64,000 nt of DNA, from the NCBI GenBank assembly GCA_950097015.1, contig CATNEN010000005.1, forward strand, positions 2,843,501 to 2,907,500, written 5' to 3'. The position numbers and the translations under genes are program-made. The stretch is from Macrostomum hystrix (Eukaryota; Platyhelminthes; Macrostomidae). Below, in pieces: positions 23,618 through 34,130 of the stretch; position 1 is the stretch's first letter; every line of letters begins with the position of its first letter. The notes below the pieces were generated by a model that made no database searches, was not told where the DNA came from, and saw only the letters and a program-made list of their open reading frames with translations.

Positions 23618-24600
23618 CTCATCGCCTATCTCACACCTTCATCTCCTATCTCACACCTTCATCTCTAATCTCACACCTTCATCTCCTATCTCACACCTTC
23701 ATCTCCTATCTCACACCTTCATCTCTAATCTCACACCTTCATCTCCTATCTTACACCTCCATCTCCTATCTCACACCTTCATCTCCTATCTCACACCTTC
23801 ATCTCCTATCTCACATCTTCATCTCCTATCTCACACCTTCTCTATCTCACACCTTTATCTCCTATCTCACACATTCATCGCATATCTGACACCTTTATCT
23901 CTAATCTCACATCTTCATCTCCTATCTGACACCTTCGAATTCTTTCTCACACCTTCTTCTTTCTCACACCTTCTCCTATCTCACACCTTCATCTCCTATC
24001 TCACACCTTCATCTCCTATCTCACACCTTCATCTCCTATCTCACATCTTCATCTCCTATCTCACACCTTCTCTATCTCACACCTTTATCTCCTATCTCAC
24101 ACATTCATCGCATATCTGACACCTTTATCTCTAATCTCACATCTTCATCTCCTATCTGACACCTTCTCCTATCTCAAACCTTCATCTCCTATCTTACACC
24201 CTCTCCTATCTCACACCTTCATCTCCTATCTTACACCTTCATCGCATATATGACACCTTCATCTCTAATCTCACACCTTCATCTCCTATCTGACACCCTC
24301 TCCTATCTCACACCTTCATCTCCTATCTTACACCTTCATCGCATATCTGACACCTTCATCTCTAATCTCACACCTTCATCTCCTATCTGACACCCTCTCC
24401 TATCTCAAACCTTCATCTCCTATCTTACACCCTCTCCTATCTCACACCTTCATCTCCTATCTTACACCTTCATCGCATATCAGACACCTTCATCTCTAAT
24501 CTCACACCTTCATCTCCTATCTGACACCCTCTCCTATCTCACACCTTCATCTCCTATCTTACACCTTTATCTCCTATCTCACACCTTTATCTGCCATCTC
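23618..24600. repeat. 20-bp minisatellite downstream of RCC2
   Basis: The unit is CTTCATCTCCTATCTCACAC, with TCTAAT, CGCATATCTG and shortened variants. The left half is regular; from about 23815 a longer pattern recurs (CTTCTCTATCTCACACC at 23837 and 24068). It begins about 70 bp after the RCC2 stop and probably falls in its 3' UTR or flank. Confidence 0.93.
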
Positions 24601-25639
24601 ATCACTGCATCGCATATCTCATTCCTGTATCTCTTTTCTTATCCATTCTTCTCCTAGCCCAAATCTCATACCTTTGTGTTCTATCTGACATTTTGGACAT
24701 ATTTCATCTCATTTCCTCATGCCCTATATCATTCCTTATCATTTCGCTAATCCTAAATCCCATCAGTTTAAATCTAATCGTTAGTTTTTCCCTATAAATT
24801 AAGTCTTGTACGCATCACACACACATATGTATGTGTTCCCCCGTTGCTATTCAGTCTCTCGGTGTCCTTTTTCTCGAGGAAGTAATCTTTTTTCAGAAAT
24901 GTTTTTGTAACTAAAAAATGTTGCTTGCATAATCTAAACAAGTCTTCACTTTTTTTCTTATATATTGCCTGTACTAAAGGCTAATACCTTTCAATTTATT
25001 TTTTGCTTTTGGCTCGTCACTCTCCGGCTAAAAAAGGCTATAATAATCGGAATGGCTGCCTGCTTTATTAGTCTATTTATTTAGCTATTTTCCCGGTTTT
25101 ATGTCACAAAAATCAATCTGCCGATATGTATAGAAAAACGCATACGTTTTTTATCTGTATGACTTAAATGTTTGACTTTAATCAAGTAGTATGGGGTTGT
25201 AATGATGATTAATTCTTTTTTCAAGTGCAGCCCTGATTTTTTTAAAGCATTTAAAATTATTTTTTTCTAGCCCATAAAATCTGCGTTCGCAGTCTTCAGT
25301 ACAATGCAATCGCGTTGTAAATCTATTTTTTTCTAATCTGAAACATTCTGAATTTCTCCCAATTAGCTATGTAAGTAGTATGTATAGTATCCGTTTGTAA
25401 GCGCTTTTGTAACTAAATAATAACGTGTTAGTACTAATCGCCCTTTAAATTATGTATATTTCTATTCTCGTTAATCGTTCAAATGAAGTTATTCTATTTC
25501 TACGTTTGCAACTTATTTTAGGAATCGTCTCGTTAATAATCAAGTCACACTATGAGTGTCTTCTAATGATTAACTGGTGCAGTAATTGCTCCACATTTAT
25601 TGTCCGGTGTAAACTTCGAAGAAAGTCATTTTAAAAACT
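24601..25639. other. Unique AT-rich intergenic sequence
   Basis: I see no supported coding region, RNA gene or tandem array here. A short CACACACATATGTATGTG simple stretch lies near 24818. Confidence 0.6.
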
Positions 25640-26435
25640 AAACTACTAAAGTAGTTCATTGTAAATACAAAACTACTTAATTGGGTCATTGCAGCTACAA
25701 AATACTCAAGTGGGTCATTGTACGACCTAAACTACTCAAGTGGGTCATTGTACGACCTAAACTACTCAAGTGGGTCATTGTACGACCTAAACTACTCAAG
25801 TGGGTCATTGTACGACCTAAACTACTCAAGTGGGTCATTATACGTACTAAACTACTCAAGTGGGTCATTGTGCGTACTAAACTACTCAAGTGGATCATTG
25901 TACGACCTAAACTACTTAACTGGGTCATTGTATGTACTAAACTACTCAAGTGGGTCATTGTACGTACTAAACTACTCAAGTGGGTCATTGTACGTACTAA
26001 ACTACTCAAGTGGGTCATTGTACGTACTAAACTACTCAAGTGGGTCATTGTGCGTACTAAACTACTCAAGTGGGTCATTGTGCGTACTAAACTACTCAAG
26101 TGGGTCATTGTACGACCTAAACTACTCAAGTGGGTCATTGTGCGTACTAAACTACTCAAGTGGGTCATTGTGCGTACTAAACTACTCAAGTGGGTCATTG
26201 TACGACCTAAACTACTTAACTGGGTCATTGTACGTACTAAACTACTCAAGTGGGTCATTGTACGTACTAAACTACTCAAGTGGGTCATTGTGCGTACTAA
26301 ACTACTCAAGTGGGTCATTGTACGACCTAAACTACTCAAGTGGGTCATTGTGCGTACTAAACTACTCAAGTGGGTCATTGTACGTTCTGAACTACTCAAG
26401 TGGGTCATTGTAGGTACTAAACTACTCAATTGGTC
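25640..26435. repeat. 30-bp minisatellite, about 25 copies
   Basis: The unit is exactly 30 bp: TGGGTCATTGTACG, then TACTAAACTACTCAAG or ACCTAAACTACTCAAG. Spacing is perfectly regular from 25681. Degenerate AACTACT-type copies precede it from about 25640. Several frames are open on both strands because of the unit length, which I do not read as coding. Confidence 0.95.
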
Positions 26436-27185
26436 ACTTAAGTGTAACTGTAGAATATTACTTAACAGTTTCATTGTGAATTTTTATTCGTAACTGGTTG
26501 TGAATTATCGCTTAGATTTTTTCCGTCTAATTAATATTTGTTTTAGACTCAACTTTACTGCTTCTTTAAAGTTGTAGTAACTAATAAATTATTATTTATT
26601 ATTATTATAGTTTAAAACAAAGTTTATTTTTGACTCGCTTTGTTATCAACGGAAACATATTTAATTACCATAACACTAAACATGTTTTCAATACTTGTTG
26701 ACTAGATATTATTTGTCAAGCAAGCTATACTACTATTAAAAAAAGGCAAGTTTTCTTTAAAGTAGGATCATGCGAATGTTTTAAAATTCAAATTGCTTAA
26801 CTATATATCAATCGGTAATTTAATTATGCTCCATTGTAATGCATTCAATTTTTATCTTGTCAGTTATTTATATCAAGCTGAATTGATACTAATATTTCAA
26901 GCGCTTAATGCATTTTTTTATTCATCAACTCCATGGCGAAGAATTCTTTGTAAGTAAAAATTCTTTCTTAAATAATAATTAATATGCGAAAGCGAAGCAT
27001 TGCTAGGTACTGGTATTGTGTTTATATAAAAATTCCAGTGTGCTTACTACAATGTGTACATTTGTTTTATTCTATTTACAATTCTACTTCCATCAAGAGT
27101 GAATATGGTGGAATCAAATATGAAATTGATCTAATCAAAACATGTCGATGTTGGAGTTAAGGTTCCAATCCTCTTCGCTTCCGTC
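26436..27185. other. Unique AT-rich sequence, nothing recognised
   Basis: No gene or array could be supported here. This DNA separates the 30-bp array from the left border of the inverted repeat. Confidence 0.6.
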
Positions 27186-27730
27186 TCTCCATCCTCTCAC
27201 TCTAGGTCTCTCCCATCCTCTCACCCTAGGTCTCTCCATCCTCTCACCCTAGGTCTCTCCATCCTCTCACCCTAGGTCTCTCCATCCTCTCACCCTAGGT
27301 CTCTCCATCCTCTCACCCTAGGTCTCTCCATCCTCTCACCCTAGGTCTCTCCATCCTCTCACCCTAGGTCTCTCCATCCTCTCACCCTAGGTCTCTCCAT
27401 CCTCTCACCCTAGGTCTCTCCATCCTCTCACCCTAGGTCTCTCCATCCTCTCACCCTAGGTCTCTCCATCCTCTCACCCTAGGTCTCTCCCATCCTCTCA
27501 CCCTAGGTCTCTCCCATCCTCTCACCCTAGGTCTCTCCCATCCTCTCACCCTAGGTCTCTCCCATCCTCTCACCCTAGGTCTCTCCCATCCTCTCACCCT
27601 AGGTCTCTCCCATCCTCTCACCCTAGGTCTCTCCCATCCTCTCACCCTAGGTCTCTCCCATCCTCTCACCCTAGGTCTCTCCCATCCTCTCACCCTAGGT
27701 CTCTCCCATCCTCTCACTCTAGGTCTCTCA
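27186..27730. repeat. 23/24-bp minisatellite at the outer end of the left inverted-repeat arm
   Basis: The unit contains TCACCCTAGGTCTCTC and CATCCTCTC. Copies up to about 27480 are mostly 23 bp (TCTCCATCC); copies from there to 27716 are uniformly 24 bp (TCTCCCATCC). The unit is related to the 23-bp units at 30484-31660 and, inverted, at 32925-33705. Confidence 0.95.
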
Positions 27731-28024
27731 GTAAGAGGATAATCACTCAGTCCAATCAATATTTCATACCATTTCATACTATACTAATATATTGTGTGCA
27801 TTGTTATGCATAGCTGCTTAGACAAAATCATTACATTGGTCTTCCCGAAACCCTTTTCACTGCCCAGAAACACTCACGTGCGCAATATTTTAGAATTTAA
27901 TGTATCGTTTCAATTTACTTTGATATATTCACCAAGAGAAACTGTTGTCATGTTTACTTCGTAGAAAAAGACATTTTTAGATAACCGATCCGGTACTACA
28001 GACCGAATACAGGCCCTATCAGCC

Positions 28025-28105
28025 AGTCGTTCAGCATTGTTGGTGGCAGACGTCTGATTCTCACACTGAGGTCATGAGTTCGAATCCACTTTGGTAAAGC
28101 ATTAG
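28025..28105 (+). mobile_element. tRNA-derived SINE fragment in the left arm
   Basis: TGGTGGCAGACGTCTGATTC followed by GGTCATGAGTTCGAATCCAC has the layout of a tRNA-like head with a B box (GTTCGAATC). The inverted copy is near 32562-32640. No full tRNA fold was established. Confidence 0.55.
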
Positions 28106-28364
28106 AAAGGCAAATTTCTTGCAATGAAAATGTTTAGCAACTTAAGATTCACGCTCACACAAAGACTTAAAGCACAACTTTAATTTAAGCTTGTAAATGG
28201 ATAACCATACTAAACTGGGCTAGATACAGTCTGTTACAGAATGAGTTATAGTTTCGCAATGGATGTCTATCTAAAGCTACAGTACATGCGAGCTGCTCAG
28301 AGAGTCGTGGGTCGAGTCCGGTCAGTTTCCAGGTGCAGTCGGGGTGTCTGGCAGCTGCGCCCAT

Positions 28365-28610
28365 CTACTTGCCGAACGGCAGATTCCGGTAGATTCGGTA
28401 GACCCTTTTGGCGACTCTCCAGACTTTCCTCCACCTGAACTTCTTCTCCAGCGTGAGGGCCTTCGCCTCCGCCATCTCCGGCTCGTCCATGTCCGCCAGC
28501 GCCTCCAGCGCCCGCAGAGTCTCCGCGTCCACCTCCGACGTCTCCTGGCTGGGTCTGGCGGCTGCCAGAGCTGCGCAGAGCAGGAGTCCGAGAGCTAGCT
28601 GCCACTTCAT
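28365..28610 (-). CDS. Secreted cationic peptide precursor, copy 1 (antimicrobial-type)
   Basis: The 81-aa precursor starts at ATG 28610 and ends TAG. It begins with a clear signal peptide (MKWQLALGLLLCAALAAA). An acidic pro-region of about 38 residues (rich in Glu/Asp, from RPSQETSE) follows and ends LEKK, a dibasic convertase-type site. The last 24 residues run from FRWRKVW to NLPFGK. They carry eight Arg/Lys, no Asp, Glu or Cys, and hydrophobic residues spaced for an amphipathic helix. The terminal Gly-Lys suggests a C-terminal amide after processing. This architecture is typical of linear cationic antimicrobial peptides; I do not recognise the exact family, and a neuropeptide is a weaker alternative. 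The other copy is at 32047-32292 and differs by Thr for Met in the pro-region (ACG against ATG). No intron is needed. Confidence 0.85.
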   Translation of the reverse strand: MKWQLALGLLLCAALAAARPSQETSEVDAETLRALEALADMDEPEMAEAKALTLEKKFRWRKVWRVAKRVYRIYRNLPFGK

Positions 28611-28708
28611 GATTGTGCTGCTGCTGCTGCTGCTGATGCTTGAGTGATTATGCTTGAAGCAGATTGTAGGAGCTCAGAGCTTGGCTTGGAGATCCTCTCA
28701 GGTGCCTG

Positions 28709-28716
28709 CTATATAT
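28709..28716 (-). promoter_or_regulatory. TATA box for peptide gene copy 1
   Basis: On the minus strand GCATATATAGCAGG lies about 100 bp upstream of the start codon. It is conserved in the other arm at 31939-31950. Confidence 0.6.
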
Positions 28717-29059
28717 GCACTTGAAAGCGACACGTTTTTCCGACTGCTCAAGCGCACTTCGGAAACTGTCTCAAAAGCATCTTTCCTGTTCAATTTGGTA
28801 TTGAAGAGGGCATTTTGAGCACTGAGCTGAAATACAAGTTGCTCAATTGCTTATAAAATGCGGCTTCAAGATCAAATGACATTGCAGTACGAGCTATTCT
28901 TATTATTCAGCACTATGGTGTGGCCAGGTAGATCTTTCCTTATAATTACGTAAGCCAGGAAACAATGGCTGACCCTTCGACCTTCTGGGTGGACAAAATG
29001 ACTAGAGGCAAAGGCTTAGTATTTGTTCTTAAAGGTATATGAACTATTACTGTCAGCAC

Positions 29060-29997
29060 TCAGCCATAGAAGTGATGGAATCGGATATGGAAGTGATGGA
29101 ATCGGGTATAAAAGTGATGGAATCGGATATGGACGTGATGAAATCGGATATGGAAGTGATGGAATCGGATATGGGAGTGATGGAATCGGATATGGAAGTG
29201 ATGGAATCGGATATAGAAGTGATGAAATCGGATATAGAAGTGATGGAATCGGATATGGAAGTGATGGAATCGGATATAAAAGTGATGGAATCGGATATGG
29301 AATTGATGGAATCGGATATAAAAGTGATGGAATCGGATATGGAAGTGATGAAATCGGATATGGAAGTGATGGAATCGGATATGGGAGTGATGGAATCGGA
29401 TATGGAAGTGATGGAATCGGATATGGAAGTGATGGAATCGGATATAGAAGTGATGGAATCGGATATGGAAGTGATGGAATCGGATATGGAAGTGATGAAA
29501 TCGGATATAGAAGTGATGGAATCGGATATGGAAGTGATGGAATCGGATATAAAAGTGATGGAATCGGATATGGAAGTGATGGAATCGGATATAAAAGTGA
29601 TGGAATCGGATATGGAAGTGATGGAATCGGGTATAAAAGTGATGGAATCGGATATGGAAGTGATGGAATCGGATATGGAAGTGATGGAATCGGATATAGA
29701 AGTGATGGAATCGGATATGGGAGTGATGGAATCGGATATGGAAGTGATGGAATCGGATATGGAAGTGATGGAATCGGATATAAAAGTGATGGAATCGGAT
29801 ATGGAAGTGATGGAATCGGATATGGAAGTGATGGAATCGGATATGGAAGTGATGGAATCGGATATAGAAGTGATGGAATCGGATATGGAAGTGATGGAAT
29901 CGGATATGGAAGTGATGGAATCGGGTATAGAAGTGATGGAATCGGATATGGAAGTGATGGAATCGGATATAGAAGTGATGGAATCGGATATAGAAAT
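29060..29997. repeat. 21-bp minisatellite in the inverted-repeat spacer, about 45 copies
   Basis: The unit is 21 bp: GAAGTGATGGAATCGGATAT plus G. Common variants are ATAAAAGTG, ATAGAAGTG and GATGAAATC. Two plus-strand and two minus-strand frames are open through the whole array because the unit is a multiple of three and lacks stops. I do not treat it as coding. Confidence 0.96.
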
Positions 29998-30483
29998 CAA
30001 AGTAACAATTCAAAAAATTGTGAATGTTATATCTCGAATCCTATGAGCAGAGAAAGTTGCGTTTAGTTGCAGTGGGCAAAGACAAATTTCAGCTTAAAGT
30101 TTTGACAGATGACATGAACTCCTGATCCTCCAAAGCATTCAAACTGCGCAATGCTTTTAATTGACGCACTTGAAAGTCGTAGAAAGTCAGATGGAACTCG
30201 GCCTTGACTGATGCTACCTCTTTCCGGGTTTTGCGTTAGGCAATGCCTAAATAGATTTATTTCTTCACTGGAAAGTGAAAATTTTCTTTTTACGATCTTA
30301 GATTATATGCCTTACTTTTATTTAATTTCTGCTGTAAACTTTCTTTACTTTTGAATTTCCTAAAAACAATCAGTCAAAAAGTCAATTTTTAGAAGTCACA
30401 TCAAATAAAACCATGTTTTCTACTATTTATCCACTCTGTCTTCTTCTCTCCCCAAATATTTTCCTTCTTAGACTCTCATATCC
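29998..30483. other. Unique sequence in the inverted-repeat spacer
   Basis: Non-repetitive AT-rich DNA between the 21-bp and 23-bp arrays. No gene was recognised. Confidence 0.5.
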
Positions 30484-31660
30484 TGTCTCCCATCTTCTCA
30501 CCCCAGTCTCTCCCAGTCTCTCACTCCAGTCTATTCCATCCTCTCACTCCAGTCTATTCCATCCTCTCACTCCAGTCTCTTCCATCCTCTCACTCCACTC
30601 TCTCCCATCCTCTCACTCCAGTCTCTCCCATCCTCTCACTCCAGTCTCTCCCATCTTCTCACTCCACTCTCTTCCATCCTCTCACTCCAGTCTCTCCCAT
30701 CCTCTCACTCCAGTCTCTCCCATCCTCTCACTCCACTCTCTTCCATCCTCTCACTCCAGTCTATTCCATCCTCTCACTCCAGTCTATTCCATCCTCTCAC
30801 TCCAGTCTCTCCCATCCTCTCACTCCACTCTCTTCCATCCTCTCACTCCAGTCTCTCCCATCCTCTCACTCCACTCTCTTCCATCCTCTCACTCCAGTCT
30901 CTCCAATCCTCTCACTCCACTCTCTCCCATCCTCTCACTCCACTCTCTTCCATCCTCTCACTCCAGTCTCTCCAATCCTCTCACTCCACTCTCTTCCATC
31001 CTCTCACTCCAGTCTCTCCAATCCTCTCACTCCAGTCTCTCCCATCCTCTCACTCCACTCTCTTCCATCCTCTCACTCCATTCTCTTCCACCCTCTCACT
31101 CCAGTCTCTCCCATCCTCTCACTCCACTCTCTCCCATCCTCTCACTCCACTCTCTCCCACCCTCTCACTCCAGTCTATTCCATCCTCTCACTCCAGTCTC
31201 TTCCACTCTCTCACTCCAGTCTCTCTAATCCTCTCACTCCAGTCCCTCCCATCCTCTCACTCCACTCTCTCCCATCCTCTCACTCCACTCTCTCCCATCC
31301 TCTCACTCCACTCTCTTCCACCCTCTCACTCCACTCTCTCCCATCCTCTCACTCCACTCTCTCCCATCCTCTCACTCCACTCTCTCCCATCCTCTCACTC
31401 CACTCTCTCCCATCCTCTCACTCCACTCTCTTCCATCCTCTCACTCCACTCTCTCCCATCCTCTCACTCCACTCTCTTCCACCCTCTCACTCCACTCTCT
31501 CCCATCCTCTCACTCCACTCTCTCCCATCCTCTAACTCCACTCTCTCCTATCCTCTCACTCCATTCCATTCCATCCTCTCACCCCAGTCCCTCCCATCCT
31601 CTCACTCCACTCTCTCCCATCCTCTCACTCCAGTCTATTCCATCCTCTCACCCCTATCTC
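30484..31660. repeat. 23-bp minisatellite at the inner end of the right arm, about 50 copies
   Basis: The unit has TCACTCCAGTCTCT followed by CCCATCCTC, with CCACTCTC and TCTATTCC variants. Length and sequence are those of the arrays at 27186-27730 (same strand) and 32925-33705 (opposite strand). It ends directly at the right inverted-repeat arm. Confidence 0.96.
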
Positions 31661-31938
31661 CCGTCCAACCAGAAGGTCGAAGGGTCAGCCATTGTTTCCT
31701 GGCTTACGTAATTATAAGGAAAGATCTACCTGGCCACACCATAGTGCTGAATAATAAGAATAGCTCGTACTGCAATGTCATTTGATCTTGAAGCCGCATT
31801 TTATAAGCAATTGAGCAACTTGTATTTCAGCTCAGTGCTCAAAATGCCCTCTTCAATACCAAATTGAACAGGAAAGATGCTTTTGAGACAGTTTCCGAAG
31901 TGCGCTTGAGCAGTCGGAAAAACGTGTCGCTTTCAAGT

Positions 31939-31950
31939 GCATATATAGCA
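31939..31950 (+). promoter_or_regulatory. TATA box for peptide gene copy 2
   Basis: GCATATATAGCA lies about 100 bp upstream of ATG 32047 and is identical to the element of copy 1. Transcription would start about 30 bp downstream. Confidence 0.6.
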
Positions 31951-32046
31951 GGCACCTGAGAGGATCTCCAAGCCAAGCTCTGAGCTCCTACAATCTGCTT
32001 CAAGCATAATCACTCAAGCATCAGCATCAGCAGCAGCAGCACAATC

Positions 32047-32292
32047 ATGAAGTGGCAGCTAGCTCTCGGACTCCTGCTCTGCGCAGCTCTGGCAGCCGCC
32101 AGACCCAGCCAGGAGACGTCGGAGGTGGACGCGGAGACTCTGCGGGCGCTGGAGGCGCTGGCGGACATGGACGAGCCGGAGATGGCGGAGGCGAAGGCCC
32201 TCATGCTGGAGAAGAAGTTCAGGTGGAGGAAAGTCTGGAGAGTCGCCAAAAGGGTCTACCGAATCTACCGGAATCTGCCGTTCGGCAAGTAG
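32047..32292 (+). CDS. Secreted cationic peptide precursor, copy 2 (antimicrobial-type)
   Basis: The 81-aa precursor has the same layout as the gene at 28365-28610. It has a signal peptide, an acidic pro-region ending LEKK and a C-terminal cationic helix starting FRWRKVW and ending PFGK with a likely amidation signal. The only amino-acid difference I see is Met for Thr in the pro-region; the predicted mature peptide is unchanged. The start at 32047 (ATCATGAAG) follows CAGCAG-rich leader sequence. A candidate ATTAAA polyadenylation signal is at 32473-32478. The two copies are transcribed away from each other. Antimicrobial function is inferred from architecture only. Confidence 0.85.
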   Translation: MKWQLALGLLLCAALAAARPSQETSEVDAETLRALEALADMDEPEMAEAKALMLEKKFRWRKVWRVAKRVYRIYRNLPFGK

Positions 32293-32472
32293 ATGGGCGC
32301 AGCTGCCAGACACCCCGACTGCACCTGGAAACTGACCGGACTCGACCCACGACTCTCTGAGCAGCTCGCATGTACTGTAGCTTTAGATAGACATCCATTG
32401 CGAAACTATAACTCATTCTGTAACAGACTGTATCTAGCCTAGTTTAGTATTGTTATCCATTTACAAGCTTAA

Positions 32473-32478
32473 ATTAAA
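32473..32478 (+). terminator. Candidate polyadenylation signal of peptide gene copy 2
   Basis: ATTAAA about 180 bp after the stop codon, within AAATTAAAGTTGTG. It is also present in the left arm on the minus strand. Confidence 0.4.
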
Positions 32479-32561
32479 GTTGTGCTTTAAGTCTTTGTGT
32501 GAGCGTGAATCTTAAGTTGCTGAACATTTTCATTGCAAGAAATTTGCCTTTCTAATGTTTT

Positions 32562-32640
32562 ACCAAAGTGGATTCGAACTCATGACCCCAGTGTGAGAAT
32601 CAGACGTCCGCCACCAACAATGCTGAACGACTGGCTGATA
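32562..32640 (-). mobile_element. tRNA-derived SINE fragment in the right arm
   Basis: Inverted counterpart of 28025-28105: GTGGATTCGAACTCATGACC, the reverse complement of a B-box segment, then GACGTCCGCCACCAACAATG. Confidence 0.55.
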
Positions 32641-32924
32641 GGGCCTGTATTCGGTCTGTAGTACCGGATCGGTTTGCTAAAAAATGTCTTTTTCTACGAA
32701 GTAAACATGACAACTGTTTCTCTTGGTGAATATATCAAAGTAAATTGAAACGATACATTAAATTCTAAAATATTGCGCATGTGAGTGTTTCTGGGCAGTG
32801 AAAAGGGTTTCGGGAAGACCAATGTAATGATTTTGTCTAAGCAGCTATGCATTACAATGCACACGATCTATTAATAGTAGGAAATAGTTTTAAATATTGA
32901 ATTATGTTAGCGATTATCCTCTCC

Positions 32925-33705
32925 CTGAGAGACAGGGGTGAGAGGATACTGGAGACTGGGGTGAGAGGATACTGGAGACTGGTGTGAGAGGATACTGGAG
33001 ACTGGGGTGAGAGGATACTGGAGACTGGGGTGAGAGGATACTGGAGACTGGGGTGAGAGGATACTGGAGACTGGGGTGAGAGGATACTGGAGACTGGGGT
33101 GAGAGGATACTGGAGACTGGGGTGAGAGGATACTGGAGACTGGGGTGAGAGGATACTGGAGACTGGGGTGAGTGGATACTGGAGACTGGGGTGAGTGGAT
33201 ACTGAAGACTTGGGTGAGAGGATACTGGAGACTGGGGTGAGAGGATACTGAAGACTGGGGTGAGTGGATACTGAAGACTGGGGTGAGAGGATACTGGAGA
33301 CTGGGGTGAGAGGATACTGGAGACTGGGGTGAGAGGATACTGGAGACTGGGGTGAGAGGATACTGGAGACTGGGGTGAGAGGATACTGGAGACTGGGGTG
33401 AGAGGATACTGAAGACTGGGGTGAGAGGATACTGAAGACTGGGGTGAGTGGATACTGGAGACTGGGGTGAGAGGATACTGGAGACTGGGGTGAGAGGATA
33501 CTGGAGACTGGGGTGAGAGGATACTGGAGACTGGGGTGAGAGGATACTGGAGACTGGGGTGAGAGGATACTGGAGACTGGGGTGAGAGGATACTGGAGAC
33601 TGGGGTGAGAGGATACTGGAGACTGGGGTGAGTGGATACTGAAGACTGGGGTGAGTGGATACTGAAGACTGGGGTGAGAGGATACTGAAGACTGGGGTGA
33701 GGTCT
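32925..33705. repeat. 23-bp minisatellite at the outer end of the right arm, about 34 copies
   Basis: The unit is GAGGATACTGGAGACTGGGG plus TGA (23 bp), with GAGTGGATACTGAAGACT variants. Its reverse complement (TCACCCCAGTCTCCAG, then TATCCTC) aligns with the units at 27186-27730 and 30484-31660. It therefore mirrors the left-arm array. Confidence 0.95.
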
Positions 33706-34130
33706 ACTCTCTGACCCTCTCTTTTTCTTTTTAATATTATCAATTCTATTCGCGAGCTTCTATAATCGATTCACCCATCCTCTCACCCCAACCTTTCACT
33801 CCTGTCTCTCCTATACGTTTAACCCAATAAATAGTTCGAGCTGATGCAGAATCGGACAGAGTTCAATATAAATCAATAGTAATTGAATAATTAAACGGAT
33901 GGCATACTTAGTTGCTGATTATTATTCCGAGAAACTTAGGAGAATAGACCGGAAGGAACATTATAATGCTGGGTAAAGCGCCAACACTGGAGGATAAGTG
34001 ATTGGTTTTGAAATTCCCATTGTACTGGGCTAGGTAATGTACAGCTAAGTTGAAGATTGGATACGACAATGGATTCTCTGGTATTGTAAGTCACCTAGAT
34101 CTTTTTAACAGACACGGGTTAATTATTAGT
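33706..34130. other. Unique sequence
   Basis: No gene recognised; short CATCCTCTCACCCC remnants of the neighbouring minisatellite occur near 33777. Confidence 0.5.

Larger units (their letters stand above)
27731..28990. repeat. Left arm of large inverted repeat
   Basis: This segment reappears inverted at 31672-32924. It includes an antimicrobial-type peptide gene (28365-28610, minus strand) with its TATA box, and a tRNA-like SINE fragment. Identity looks very high around the gene and lower at the outer end (27740-27810), where indels appear. The inner boundary is GACCTTCTGGGTGGAC at about 28990. Confidence 0.93.
31672..32924. repeat. Right arm of large inverted repeat
   Basis: Reverse-complement copy of 27731-28990, beginning GTCCAACCAGAAGGTCGAAG. 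It contains the second peptide gene and an inverted SINE fragment. It ends near GATTATCCTCTCCCTGAG, where a 23-bp array begins, mirroring the left arm. Confidence 0.93.

Noticed and set aside
23618-24600. Resemblance of short regular repeats to a CRISPR array
   Set aside because: Repeats are contiguous with no unique spacers and the genome is eukaryotic.
25681-26493. Open frames on both strands in the 30-bp array
   Set aside because: Unit length divisible by three; no non-repeat coding sequence attached.
29039-30046. Long repeats open in two plus and two minus frames at the 21-bp array
   Set aside because: Four simultaneous open frames is what a stop-free unit divisible by three gives; nothing favours one frame.
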